Shown here one piece after another: positions 34,967-43,313 of a stretch of DNA of 64,000 nucleotides. Source of the stretch: an uncultured Christensenellaceae bacterium. GTDB lineage: Bacteria; Bacillota; Clostridia; Christensenellales; Borkfalkiaceae. The notes under the pieces were generated by a model. The model did no database searches. It saw nothing but the letters and a program-made list of their open reading frames with translations, and was not told the DNA's origin. The stretch is taken from assembly GCA_910588695.1 (NCBI GenBank), contig CAJUOV010000004.1:62001-126000 (forward strand), in the 5' to 3' direction. How positions within the stretch are numbered: the stretch's first letter is position 1; every line of letters starts with the position of its first letter. A program made the translations under genes and the position numbers.

Positions 34967-36259
34967 ATGAGAGGGAAAAAGGTACTTGCCGCCGCGCTTT
35001 CCGCGGCAATACTCGGTGCGTCGGTCGGCGCAATGGCGGCGTGCGGAGACGGACGCGGAAACGAAATGGTCTATTGGTGTTTCGATGCGGACATGGGGCA
35101 ACAGGTGCAGGATTACTATGTTGCCGAAAAAAATCTCGATTATAAAATCAAAATCGAGGTAATGACGCTTGACAACATGCTCTCCAAGCTGGACAGCGGA
35201 TTGCGCACGGGTAAAAATCTTCCCGACGTCGTTGCGTTGGAAGGAACGACGTTCAAACGTTATATTGACGGTAAAATATTGGAAGAACTCGACGACATGA
35301 AAACGCTGACTTCCGATATGTACGATTACACGGTGGAGGCGGCGAGTAAAAACGGACATTTGTATGCGCTTGCTACGAATGTTACGCCCGGAGTATTCGC
35401 ATACAGAAGAAGCATTGCAAAAGCAACGTTCGGCACCGACGATCCCGCCGAGATTCAGAGCAAATTCAACAGTTGGGAAAATTTTCTGGCGTCTGCGCGT
35501 GCTTTGAAAGAAAAAAATTATAAAGTTCTTTCTTCGTATATGGATATTGCGAAAGTGTATTTCGGCGGAAGAACGACGGGTTGGGTTGACGGGCAGAACA
35601 ATCTTATGATCGACGAATCTCTCACCGGAGACGTAAACAGTCTGATGGAAACCGCCAAGCTGTTGAAGTCCGAAGATTTGAGCAACGAAACGGCGGAAAA
35701 TACCGCGGCGTGGTATACCGATATTTCCGGAAAGGAAGTGTTCGGTTATTTTCAGGCTACCTGGGGGATCCGTTCCAACCTCGAACGCAACTGTACGAGC
35801 GCGACTTCGCAGGAATCGTCATACGGCGACTGGGCAGTTTGCGAAGGGCCGAGCAACTTTTTCGAGGGCGGCACTTTTCATGCCGTGATCAAGGGGACGA
35901 AATGGAAAGACGAAGCGAAAGAATTCGTTAAATTTTTCTCGACCGATGCAAACTATCTTACGAATTGGGCAAAGAAAAACGGCGATTTCATGAACAGTAA
36001 GTCATGCATGCAGGCGATTGCGGCAGATACGGAATATAAAAACGAGTTCCTCGGCGGTCAGAACCCGTATTCCATTTATATTTCGGCGGCGTCGCATATC
36101 AACGGCGAAATTATTACGCAGTACGACTCCGCAATCAACGGTCAGTTCAAAGCATGGGCGACCAACTATGCGGAGGAAATCAAACCGAATAAAATCGACT
36201 GTATCAACGAGTTTAAGAATTCCATCAGGGGTATTTATACTTCTATTACGGTGAATTAA
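34967..36259 (+). CDS. Extracellular solute-binding lipoprotein (xylan-locus CUT1 transporter)
   Basis: The 430-residue product has a lipoprotein signal peptide (Cys26, AMAAC) and the length and layout of family 1 sugar-binding proteins. NLPDVVALEG is the conserved hinge segment, and aromatic residues in the C-lobe (WGIRSNLERN, YGDWAVCEGPSNFFEGG) are typical of the ligand cleft. It would bind xylo-oligosaccharides or related beta-linked sugars outside the cell, judging from the GH10, GH43 and GH1 genes with it. A GAGG element lies 6 bases before the ATG. It is the first gene after the operator-controlled promoter. Confidence 0.88.
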   Translation: MRGKKVLAAALSAAILGASVGAMAACGDGRGNEMVYWCFDADMGQQVQDYYVAEKNLDYKIKIEVMTLDNMLSKLDSGLRTGKNLPDVVALEGTTFKRYIDGKILEELDDMKTLTSDMYDYTVEAASKNGHLYALATNVTPGVFAYRRSIAKATFGTDDPAEIQSKFNSWENFLASARALKEKNYKVLSSYMDIAKVYFGGRTTGWVDGQNNLMIDESLTGDVNSLMETAKLLKSEDLSNETAENTAAWYTDISGKEVFGYFQATWGIRSNLERNCTSATSQESSYGDWAVCEGPSNFFEGGTFHAVIKGTKWKDEAKEFVKFFSTDANYLTNWAKKNGDFMNSKSCMQAIAADTEYKNEFLGGQNPYSIYISAASHINGEIITQYDSAINGQFKAWATNYAEEIKPNKIDCINEFKNSIRGIYTSITVN

Positions 36260-36278
36260 CGATTCGGAGGCGTAAAAG

Positions 36279-37331
36279 ATGAAGCAACTTTCTATGGAGA
36301 GGGAGGCAGAGAAAGAGGGCGCAGCTCTCCCCGAACCGAAGGACAAACGGAAAAAGAAGTTCAGGATTCCCGTAAACGCTTACGGCGTGTTGTTTATCCT
36401 GCCGTTCTTCATCGTATACGGTATTTTTTCGTTGTTTCCGATGTTTTATTCGATTATTTTGAGTCTGACCGATTATGCGGGCTATAATCGTTATTTCGAA
36501 TTTATCGGCTTCGGAAACTTTGCGTGGCTGGCGACGCAGGCGCGTTTCTGGCAATCGTTTTTGAATACGTTGATTATTTTCTGCATGAACTTCGTTCCGC
36601 AAATGGCGTTTGCTTTGATATTTGCTGCGATGTTTACAACGAAAACCTACAAAATGAAATGTAAGGGCGTGTTTAAGGCGATATATTATTTGCCGAACAT
36701 CATCACCGCGACTTCGGTTGCCGTTATGTTCTATACTCTGTTTTTGAAACCGAGCGGAGGACTGTGGCAGCTGCTGAATAAAACGGGAATTATTTCCTAC
36801 GATACCAATTTGTATTTATTGGCATGGCCTTCGCGGATTATTATCGCGTTTATTCAGTTTTGGATGTGGTTCGGTTGCACAATGGTCACGCTTTCGGCGG
36901 GAATTCTGGGAATCAATCCCTCCGTATATGAGGCGGCGCAGCTCGACGGAGCGTCGCAAAAGGATATCTTTTTGCACATTACCCTTCCGTTGATCAAGCC
37001 GATCGTGGTATACAGTTTGGTCACATCGGTTTTGGGCGGATTGCAGGTATTTGATATTCCGTATTTATTTTTGTCGGGCGGACCCGTGCTTTCGGGCGGA
37101 CGGAACGCTACCGAAACGATCGCAGTTTATATTTATAAAATGGCGTTCGATACGGGCGGCGAGATGCAGTACGGAATTGCTTCCGCCGCGAGCGTTTATC
37201 TGTTTGTGATTTGTATGACGATCAGTTTTGTATTGTTCCGCGTAACGCATTCCGACGAATCGAAACGGCAGCGTCGTGCGGAGCGGAAAATATGGGGGGG
37301 GGTGCGCAATGAAAGCAGAGACGCTTATTAA
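36279..37331 (+). CDS. ABC transporter permease, MalF type (xylan-locus CUT1)
   Basis: The 350-residue protein has a charged N-terminus and six membrane segments, starting GVLFILPFFIVYGIFSLFPMFYSIIL. The EAA loop is VYEAAQLDGASQKDIFLHITLP. It pairs with the binding protein 19 bases upstream and with the MalG-type permease, which it overlaps by 23 bases. The overlap contains a nine-G tract. With nine G the product ends KIWGGVRNESRDAY; with eight G the frame would run directly into the next permease. Confidence 0.9.
   Translation: MKQLSMEREAEKEGAALPEPKDKRKKKFRIPVNAYGVLFILPFFIVYGIFSLFPMFYSIILSLTDYAGYNRYFEFIGFGNFAWLATQARFWQSFLNTLIIFCMNFVPQMAFALIFAAMFTTKTYKMKCKGVFKAIYYLPNIITATSVAVMFYTLFLKPSGGLWQLLNKTGIISYDTNLYLLAWPSRIIIAFIQFWMWFGCTMVTLSAGILGINPSVYEAAQLDGASQKDIFLHITLPLIKPIVVYSLVTSVLGGLQVFDIPYLFLSGGPVLSGGRNATETIAVYIYKMAFDTGGEMQYGIASAASVYLFVICMTISFVLFRVTHSDESKRQRRAERKIWGGVRNESRDAY
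37294..37302 (+). repeat. Nine-G homopolymer at permease-permease junction
   Basis: The run lies in the last codons of the MalF-type gene and 6 bases before the ATG of the MalG-type gene, so it also serves as a G-rich ribosome-binding region. Loss of one G makes a continuous MalF-MalG frame; gain of one G gives a stop a few codons on, at CAA TGA. Confidence 0.85.
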
Positions 37332-38196
37332 ACGGGAAGCGCGGCGCGCCGTACCGCGCGGACAGCGCATTAAACGGAACGCAGTGCAAGCGCTGATTTA
37401 TGTGCTCTGTATTCTGATGGCATTGCTTTGCCTGTTGCCGCTCTGGCTGCTGTTCATCGACGCCACCCGTTCCACAACGCAGATCAACCAAGGCATGAGT
37501 CTCATTCCGAGCAAATATTTCTTTATTAATTTCGGAACGCTGATGGAGAAAGATTTTCCCGTATTGCGGACGTTTTTCAACAGCGTGCTCATCAGTTTCA
37601 GTTCCACGGCGTTGTGCCTGTATTTTTCGGCGCTTTCGGCGTATTCGTTCGTGGCTTACCGTTATAAAGGACAAAAAGCGGTTTATTCCTTTATTCTTGT
37701 GTTGATGATGATCCCCGGGCAACTTTCAATGATCGGATTCTATAAGCTCGTCGTGGACATGAATATTTACGATACTTATATCCCGTTGATCATTCCCGCG
37801 ATTGCAGCGCCCGGCGGAGTATTCTTTTTCAAGCAGTATTTCGACGCGAACTTTTCCAAAGAAATGGTGGAAGCGTCGCGCATTGACGGCGCGTCCGAAT
37901 TCCGCACGTTTAACCTTGTGGTTTTACCCACGTTGGTTCCGGCGCTTGCAACGAATGCGATATTCGGTATCGTCAGTTCGTGGAATAACTATATGGGTCC
38001 TTTGATGTTGCTTTCCACAACCGAAAAGTTTACGTTTCCCATGATAGTACAGCTGCTGAAAACCGACCGCTATAATACCGATTTGGGCGCAATGTCGCTC
38101 GCGGTGTTCATTACCATTGTTCCGTTGCTCGCGATTTATGCCGCATTTTCCAAATTCATCATTCAGGGTGTTGCGATCGGCGGCGGAAAAGAATAA
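37309..38196 (+). CDS. ABC transporter permease, MalG type (xylan-locus CUT1)
   Basis: The 295-residue product has a basic N-terminus, six membrane segments and EAA loop MVEASRIDGASEFRTFNLVV, ending IIQGVAIGGGKE as usual for MalG-type subunits. The ATG at 37309 is preferred to an upstream in-frame start at 37276 because the G-rich tract 6 bases before it can act as a ribosome site and the overlap with the previous gene is short. It completes the pore; the ATPase must come from another locus. Confidence 0.88.
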   Translation: MKAETLIKREARRAVPRGQRIKRNAVQALIYVLCILMALLCLLPLWLLFIDATRSTTQINQGMSLIPSKYFFINFGTLMEKDFPVLRTFFNSVLISFSSTALCLYFSALSAYSFVAYRYKGQKAVYSFILVLMMIPGQLSMIGFYKLVVDMNIYDTYIPLIIPAIAAPGGVFFFKQYFDANFSKEMVEASRIDGASEFRTFNLVVLPTLVPALATNAIFGIVSSWNNYMGPLMLLSTTEKFTFPMIVQLLKTDRYNTDLGAMSLAVFITIVPLLAIYAAFSKFIIQGVAIGGGKE

Positions 38197-38213
38197 AAAT
38201 TCAGGAGGAAATT

Positions 38214-39356
38214 ATGAAAAAAAGTGCACTGTGTTTGGCATCCGTAATTCTTGCGGGCGCGGCGTTATCCTTTACCGGCTGCGGAGAGGATAAAAAACTT
38301 TGGGAGTACTATAAAGACTATTTTAAGATCGGTTGCACAATGAATTACGGAACGCAGGATATATTCGACGATATTGCGCCCGAATTCAATTCCATGACGT
38401 GTGAAAACGAAATGAAATGGGATGCGCTCGAACCCAACGAGGGACAATTCAATTTTACTTCGGCGGACAATATGGTGAGTTTTGCAAAAGCTCACGGCAT
38501 GAGCGTGCGCGGACACTGCTTGGCGTGGCACAATCCGCTTGCTTTACCGGGTTGGGTTTTTGCGGATGCGGGCGAAGACGGAAAACCGGCGGTCGCTTCT
38601 TACGAAAAAGTAAAAGAAAGACTGGTTACGCACGCCGCCAAGGTGGTAACCCATTTCGGTACGGATATCTATGCATGGGACGTTTGGAACGAGGTTATTA
38701 CCGATAACTACACGGAAGACGAGACCGATCTGTACCGTCTCGATTCGCAGTGGCATACCGTGTCGGGGTTGACGGGAGCGCTTTCGCCCGATGAGCGCAG
38801 TGCGGTAAACGATAAAATCGAAGAACTGTATATCGCCACGTTTGACGCGGCGCGCAAAGCCAATCCCGAAGCGAAACTCTTTTACAACGATTATTTCGCA
38901 AACAATCGCTATAAAGCGCAGAAACTGCTTACCGTTCTCGACAGGTTGTTGGAGAAGGGCTGTCAAATCGACGGCGTCGGTATTCAGGCGCACTACGACA
39001 TCACTTCGTTCGATTTCGAAATGCTTGAAAATCTGATTGTGGAAATTTCCAAACGCGGTCTCGAAGTGCAGATAACCGAAATCGATTTTTCGATGTACGA
39101 TTACAATGGGGACACGGGGCTCTATTATCATGAGTTTACCGAAGATATGGCGGCGCTTCAGGCAAGTTGTTTTGGAAAAGCGTTTGAGATATTCCGTAAA
39201 CATAAAGACAAAATAACCTGCGTAACGCAGTGGGGCGTGTCGGACGAGGATTCTTATCTGCACAACATTCCGGTGGCGGGCAGACAGGATTGGCCTTATC
39301 TGTTCGACGAGATCCACGGCAAAAAACCCGCGTATTATGCGATAATCGATTTTTAA
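38214..39356 (+). CDS. Endo-1,4-beta-xylanase lipoprotein, GH10
   Basis: The 380-residue product has a lipoprotein signal peptide (Cys23) and a single GH10 barrel. Catalytic residues are the acid/base Glu160 in WDVWNEV and the nucleophile Glu289 in QITEIDF. The family segments TCENEMKWDALEP and RGHCLAWHN are present. It hydrolyses internal beta-1,4 bonds of xylan at the cell surface, making xylo-oligosaccharides for the transporter encoded just upstream. The length fits a catalytic domain with no added binding module. AGGAGG lies 6 bases before the ATG. Confidence 0.93.
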   Translation: MKKSALCLASVILAGAALSFTGCGEDKKLWEYYKDYFKIGCTMNYGTQDIFDDIAPEFNSMTCENEMKWDALEPNEGQFNFTSADNMVSFAKAHGMSVRGHCLAWHNPLALPGWVFADAGEDGKPAVASYEKVKERLVTHAAKVVTHFGTDIYAWDVWNEVITDNYTEDETDLYRLDSQWHTVSGLTGALSPDERSAVNDKIEELYIATFDAARKANPEAKLFYNDYFANNRYKAQKLLTVLDRLLEKGCQIDGVGIQAHYDITSFDFEMLENLIVEISKRGLEVQITEIDFSMYDYNGDTGLYYHEFTEDMAALQASCFGKAFEIFRKHKDKITCVTQWGVSDEDSYLHNIPVAGRQDWPYLFDEIHGKKPAYYAIIDF

Positions 39357-39371
39357 CAGGGGGAATAAAAA

Positions 39372-41345
39372 ATGAATAAGAAAAATAAATGGGTGGTTTC
39401 GTTGACTGTTGCGGCGGCTGTTACGCTGTGCGCGGGCGTATTTTCCGCCTGCGATGGAGAGAAAGCAAAGCCGAGCGAGTTCAAAGACGGCGTGAATTAT
39501 TACTACGGCGACGGACAGGACGTTCATTTGACAGGATGGTTTCCTTCGGTACCCGACGAGATTTTCCTTGTAACCGAGGAGTCCGAAGCAGTAAAGATGC
39601 ATTATTACAACAACGAGTCTTGGCGCAATTTCGGTGTGAGCATCGAGGGTAAGTATTCCGATTTTTCATGGTTGAATCTCACTATGAAATCGGGAGGAAC
39701 GCAAGACATTGTGAGCGCGTTCGTCAAAATCGTAAATCCCATCCGCGAAGAAGGCGATAATATGAATGTGCTCGGAAGCGACGTATATTTCGATTTAAGC
39801 GGAGAATACGTCACCTATTCCTTTTACGTTCCCGCAATTTATCGGCAGATTCTCGACGTCGTGAACGATGTCTGTCTGTTTCCCGATCCGGGTATGACGG
39901 GCACCTACGGCGATATTTACGTGAAAGACGCATGGTTCTCCAAAGCGCAGCCGGAGGGCAGCAAGCTCGTGAACGAGCAGGATTCCGACGCTACGGCTGG
40001 TTGGACGGCAGAGGCTTGGACGGGTTATAATCTGCGCCGCGCGGAAAATGCGGAAGTACGGCTCTCTTGGAACCGACCCGCCGAGTGGGCGGGGGCGTTC
40101 CGCACCGTTGTATTGCCCGGCGAGCCTGTGAACAAGCTCACGTTCACATTTACTTCCGACGCGGTGGAAAACGCGCCCGACAGCGTAGATCATTTCCAAC
40201 TCATTTTGCGCGGCGACGAGGCTCGTTGGAACGAAGGCGGTTGGTGGGATTATTACGAGCAATGGCTTGTGGATTACGAAAAGGGCGGTATATATACGCC
40301 GAACGAGGAAGGGGAAATCGTAATGGAAATTCCCGTCGGCGCGAAACTTGCCGCCATGGAAGGGCAGCATAACAAACAGCTTTTGCTCGGGTTACAGGTC
40401 GAGTCCATTCCGACTGCGGCAGGCAAGTACGACGGAAGAGGACAAATGACTGTGAAAAGCGTGGAATTTTCGTGGGACGAAGACTTCGAGCAGGAGCAAC
40501 CGCCTGCGGAGACTCTTTGTTGGAAGGTGGTTTCCAACGGAGCAAAATATTATAATATCAGTCAAAAAGAAGGCGTTTTGGCAAACGTGTCTTATGCGGA
40601 TGTTCCCAAATCGCTTTGGGCAAATCTTTACGCCGATGTTCCCGTAGCCGACAGAAAGGGCAAGGTGAGCGTAACGCTCCGTAACAACGGAACGGAAAAG
40701 GTCTGGTATAAGAGCAGTCTCGACAGTAGCACTTCGATTGCGGGAACCGAAAAATACGGAACGATTGAAGCAGGTCAGACTACAACGATCGTAATGGAAA
40801 CCACGCAGGCATACACGGCGATAACGCTCTTTATCGACGGGTGCTGTACCGACGATGAAGTGCCCGCAGAAACGCTGTTCAGCGGGAATGTGGATATTGT
40901 TTCCGTTACATTCAGCGAAAGCGAAACGTCAATCGTTAACTGGACGACCGATAAAGAACATCTTTCGGTGACGGACGGAACGGTTACGATCACCGAACTT
41001 CCCGTCGGCGCATGGGAAAGCGTGAGCACGGATTTTGCGATAGAAAAAGGTTATAGCACCGTAACAATTTCGGTCACGAATTCCACCGATCATCTTGTAA
41101 AGTTTAAGTTAAGCGCGCACGACGTCGATTGGGCGCAGATCGGCTTGGACAGCGAGGCGTCCGTAGTTTGGTTGGAAATCCCCGCAGGCGCAACCTGGGA
41201 TTTCATCGCGGTATTTACGCCGGAACAGGCGGCGCAAGTAAGAAGACTTATGCTTATGATCGATTGCTGGACCGCGGAAGACGCGAATGCGCCCGAAGCG
41301 CCTTATAACGGAATAATCAAAATCAATTCCGTTACGGTCTCATAA
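39372..41345 (+). CDS. Surface lipoprotein of unknown function with repeated beta-sandwich modules
   Basis: The 657-residue product has a lipoprotein signal peptide (Cys27). I do not recognise a named family. Four beta-rich segments can be made out: about 30-190, 200-390, 400-530 and 535-657. The last two look like diverged copies of each other: both contain an IEAGQTT- or IPAGATW-type turn followed by LFIDGCCT or LMIDCWT, and both close with NVDIVSVTF or IIKINSVTVS. Trp and Tyr are frequent, as in carbohydrate-binding domains, and there are no clear catalytic motifs. It lies between GH10 and GH1 genes, so a xylan- or glucan-binding role is likely but inferred. Confidence 0.7.
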   Translation: MNKKNKWVVSLTVAAAVTLCAGVFSACDGEKAKPSEFKDGVNYYYGDGQDVHLTGWFPSVPDEIFLVTEESEAVKMHYYNNESWRNFGVSIEGKYSDFSWLNLTMKSGGTQDIVSAFVKIVNPIREEGDNMNVLGSDVYFDLSGEYVTYSFYVPAIYRQILDVVNDVCLFPDPGMTGTYGDIYVKDAWFSKAQPEGSKLVNEQDSDATAGWTAEAWTGYNLRRAENAEVRLSWNRPAEWAGAFRTVVLPGEPVNKLTFTFTSDAVENAPDSVDHFQLILRGDEARWNEGGWWDYYEQWLVDYEKGGIYTPNEEGEIVMEIPVGAKLAAMEGQHNKQLLLGLQVESIPTAAGKYDGRGQMTVKSVEFSWDEDFEQEQPPAETLCWKVVSNGAKYYNISQKEGVLANVSYADVPKSLWANLYADVPVADRKGKVSVTLRNNGTEKVWYKSSLDSSTSIAGTEKYGTIEAGQTTTIVMETTQAYTAITLFIDGCCTDDEVPAETLFSGNVDIVSVTFSESETSIVNWTTDKEHLSVTDGTVTITELPVGAWESVSTDFAIEKGYSTVTISVTNSTDHLVKFKLSAHDVDWAQIGLDSEASVVWLEIPAGATWDFIAVFTPEQAAQVRRLMLMIDCWTAEDANAPEAPYNGIIKINSVTVS

Positions 41346-41357
41346 AGGAGCGGAGAA

Positions 41358-42701
41358 ATGGGGTTTTCTGATAATTTTGTCTGGGGCGCCGCAACGGCTT
41401 CTTATCAAATCGAAGGCGCCGCGTATGAAGGCGGCAAAGGCGAACATATTTGGGACGTCGCCTGTAAACAGGGTCGGCATATATTCGATCGGCATACTGC
41501 GGAAATCGGTTGCGATCACTATCACCGTTTCCGCGAAGATGTGGCGCTCATGAAAGAAATGGGGCTGAAAGCCTATCGTTTTTCTCTCAGTTGGTCGCGT
41601 TTGCTGCGCGACGGAAGGGGAGAGCTGAATCCTGAGGGTGTAAGGTTTTATAACGAGTTGATCGACGAATTGTTAAAAGCGGGCATCGAACCGTATGTTA
41701 CGCTCTTTCATTGGGATTATCCCTATCCGCTCTATTTGAGAGGGGGCTGGCTCAATCCCGATTCGCCCGCTTGGTTTGAAGAATATGCCGCAAAGGTCGC
41801 CGACCTGTTTTCCGACCGTGTTTCGCATTTTATAACGGTAAACGAACCGCAATGTTTTATCGGTCTGGGATTGTACAAAGGCGAACATGCGCCGTTTTTG
41901 AAACTTTCCCCCGAGGAAGCGCTTCTTGCGTGGCACAATGCATTGAAGGCAAACGGGCTTGCCGTCCGTGCATTGCGCGCACACGGCAAACAACCGTTGC
42001 AGATCGGAATAGCCGTTGCAAACGACGTGCTGATGCCCTATAAGCAGGAAGACGCGGCGCTTGCAGAAGCCGAAAATTTTATTCCGCGTTCGGATAACTT
42101 TTTTACTAACAGCTTATTTACCGATCCGATCGTTTTCGGTCGCTATCCGGACGGCATGGCGTCGGCGTTCGGCGCCGAGTTTGCTTACGATCCCGCGGAT
42201 ATGGAAATTATAAAATGCGATATCGATTTTATCGGGCTCAATATCTATCATGGCTCGTATGTCAGATCTGACGGTAAAGGCGGCGTTGTACGCGTTACGC
42301 CTGACATGAATACCCCGCATACCGATATGCGTTGGACGGTTTCGCCCGAGAGTTTGTATTACGGACCGAAAGTGTTTTTCAAACGGTACGGTTTACCGAT
42401 TTATATTACCGAAAACGGCGTCGCCGTCACGGAATGGGCTTCTTCGGACGGCGGCGTGCATGACGCGGCGCGGATTGAATTTATCCGAGGTTATTTGCGG
42501 CAGTTAAAGCGCGCAGCGGAGGACGGAGCGGACATCAAAGGGTATTTTTATTGGTCGCTCATGGATAATTTCGAATGGGCGGAAGGTTTTTCGAAACGTT
42601 TCGGTTTGATATACGTTGATTATGATACTAAAAAACGTATCGCGAAAGACAGCGCGCGCGCTTACCGTGAAATTATCGGTACAAACGGCGCAGAATTGTA
42701 A
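41358..42701 (+). CDS. Beta-glucosidase-type glycosidase, GH1
   Basis: The 447-residue cytoplasmic enzyme matches GH1 throughout. It begins FSDNFVWGAATASYQIEGA, has the acid/base Glu163 in TVNEPQ and the nucleophile Glu352 in YITENG, and ends with YFYWSLMDNFEWAEGFSKRFGLIYVD. The lack of basic phosphate-binding residues at the C-terminal loop cannot be tested here, but the ABC transporter context favours a non-phosphorylated substrate such as cellobiose, xylobiose or aryl beta-glucosides. GGAG precedes the ATG by 8 bases. It is the last gene of the operon. Confidence 0.92.
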   Translation: MGFSDNFVWGAATASYQIEGAAYEGGKGEHIWDVACKQGRHIFDRHTAEIGCDHYHRFREDVALMKEMGLKAYRFSLSWSRLLRDGRGELNPEGVRFYNELIDELLKAGIEPYVTLFHWDYPYPLYLRGGWLNPDSPAWFEEYAAKVADLFSDRVSHFITVNEPQCFIGLGLYKGEHAPFLKLSPEEALLAWHNALKANGLAVRALRAHGKQPLQIGIAVANDVLMPYKQEDAALAEAENFIPRSDNFFTNSLFTDPIVFGRYPDGMASAFGAEFAYDPADMEIIKCDIDFIGLNIYHGSYVRSDGKGGVVRVTPDMNTPHTDMRWTVSPESLYYGPKVFFKRYGLPIYITENGVAVTEWASSDGGVHDAARIEFIRGYLRQLKRAAEDGADIKGYFYWSLMDNFEWAEGFSKRFGLIYVDYDTKKRIAKDSARAYREIIGTNGAEL

Positions 42702-42710
42702 CAAAAAAAA

Positions 42711-42735
42711 CGGTTCCCGACGGGAGCCGCTTTTT
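42711..42735 (+). terminator. Terminator of xylan-uptake operon
   Basis: CGGTTCCC pairs with GGGAGCCG (one G-T pair), followed by CTTTTTATTTTT and preceded by an A run. It ends the operon after the GH1 gene. Confidence 0.8.
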
Positions 42736-42751
42736 ATTTTTAAGAATCTCT

Positions 42752-42861
42752 TTTAAGAAATACAATTTTTTCAACGATTACGTCGTTATCACTTACAACG
42801 ATAAGGACGGCAAAGAAAAATTACTTTTGAAGATATAGAGAATTCCGAACTCGGAAAGTAA
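42752..42861 (+). pseudogene. Frameshifted remnant of an unidentified coding sequence
   Basis: Between the GH1 terminator and the tRNA terminator, one frame reads KKYNFFNDYVVITYNDKDG then KEKLLL. It hits a stop at 42836, while another frame continues EDIENSELGK to a stop at 42859. Together they look like the last 35 or so residues of a protein broken by a single indel near 42828. No start codon with a ribosome site is present. I do not recognise the family, and chance similarity to coding sequence is possible. Confidence 0.3.
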
Positions 42862-42863
42862 AT

Positions 42864-42899
42864 AAAAAACAAATCCGGACAATGGTGTTCGGATTTGTT
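42864..42899 (-). terminator. Terminator of tRNA transcription unit
   Basis: On the - strand, AACAAATCCG pairs with CGGATTTGTT and is followed by a T run. It lies a few bases after the CCA end of the tRNA-Glu gene. Confidence 0.85.
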
Positions 42900-42905
42900 A
42901 GCAAA

Positions 42906-42981
42906 TGGTGACCCGTACGGGAATCGAACCCATGATACCACCGTGAAAGGGTGATGTCTTAACCTCTTGACCAACGGGCCA
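42906..42981 (-). tRNA. tRNA-Glu (anticodon TTC)
   Basis: The 76-base gene includes the encoded CCA. The anticodon loop reads CTTTCAC with TTC in the centre. The acceptor arm is TGGCCCG/CGGGTCA and the T loop is GGGTTCGATTCCC. It is the last of three tRNAs read from one promoter on the - strand. Confidence 0.93.
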
Positions 42982-43010
42982 TATATAAAAACGGCAAAAG
43001 CCGGTTTATT

Positions 43011-43088
43011 TGGTAGCGATGAGTGGAGTCGAACCGCTGACCTATCGGGTATGAACCGATCGCTCTAACCAACTAAGCTACATCGCCA
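43011..43088 (-). tRNA. tRNA-Met, elongator type (anticodon CAT)
   Basis: The 78-base gene includes CCA. The anticodon stem-loop ATCGG-TTCATAC-CCGAT lacks the three G-C pairs of an initiator, and the acceptor starts with a normal T-A pair. The GGTTCATACC core matches bacterial elongator methionine tRNAs and not the minor isoleucine type. Confidence 0.9.
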
Positions 43089-43090
43089 TA

Positions 43091-43167
<77 letters not shown>

Positions 43168-43199
43168 ATGTGGGAATTCCTAAACGGAATAGCTTATTT

Positions 43200-43228
43200 A
43201 TTTTAACGGACATACCGCAATTTGTCAA
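43200..43228 (-). promoter_or_regulatory. Promoter of tRNA transcription unit
   Basis: On the - strand, TTGACA (43228-43223) and TAAAAT (43205-43200) have a 17-base spacer. The predicted start is about 26 bases before the initiator tRNA. Confidence 0.82.
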
Positions 43229-43278
43229 CCGATTTTGAAGTAATTCCGCAAAATATTTTCTTTTTTGAAAATGCGACG

Positions 43279-43307
43279 TTGCAAATTATTTGCGATCGTG
43301 GTATACT
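43279..43307 (+). promoter_or_regulatory. Promoter of tilS, start at the initiation codon
   Basis: TTGCAA (43279-43284) and TATACT (43302-43307) with a 17-base spacer. Seven bases after the -10 is the G of the GTG at 43314, so the mRNA is predicted to be leaderless. Confidence 0.7.
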
Positions 43308-43313
43308 TTTACC

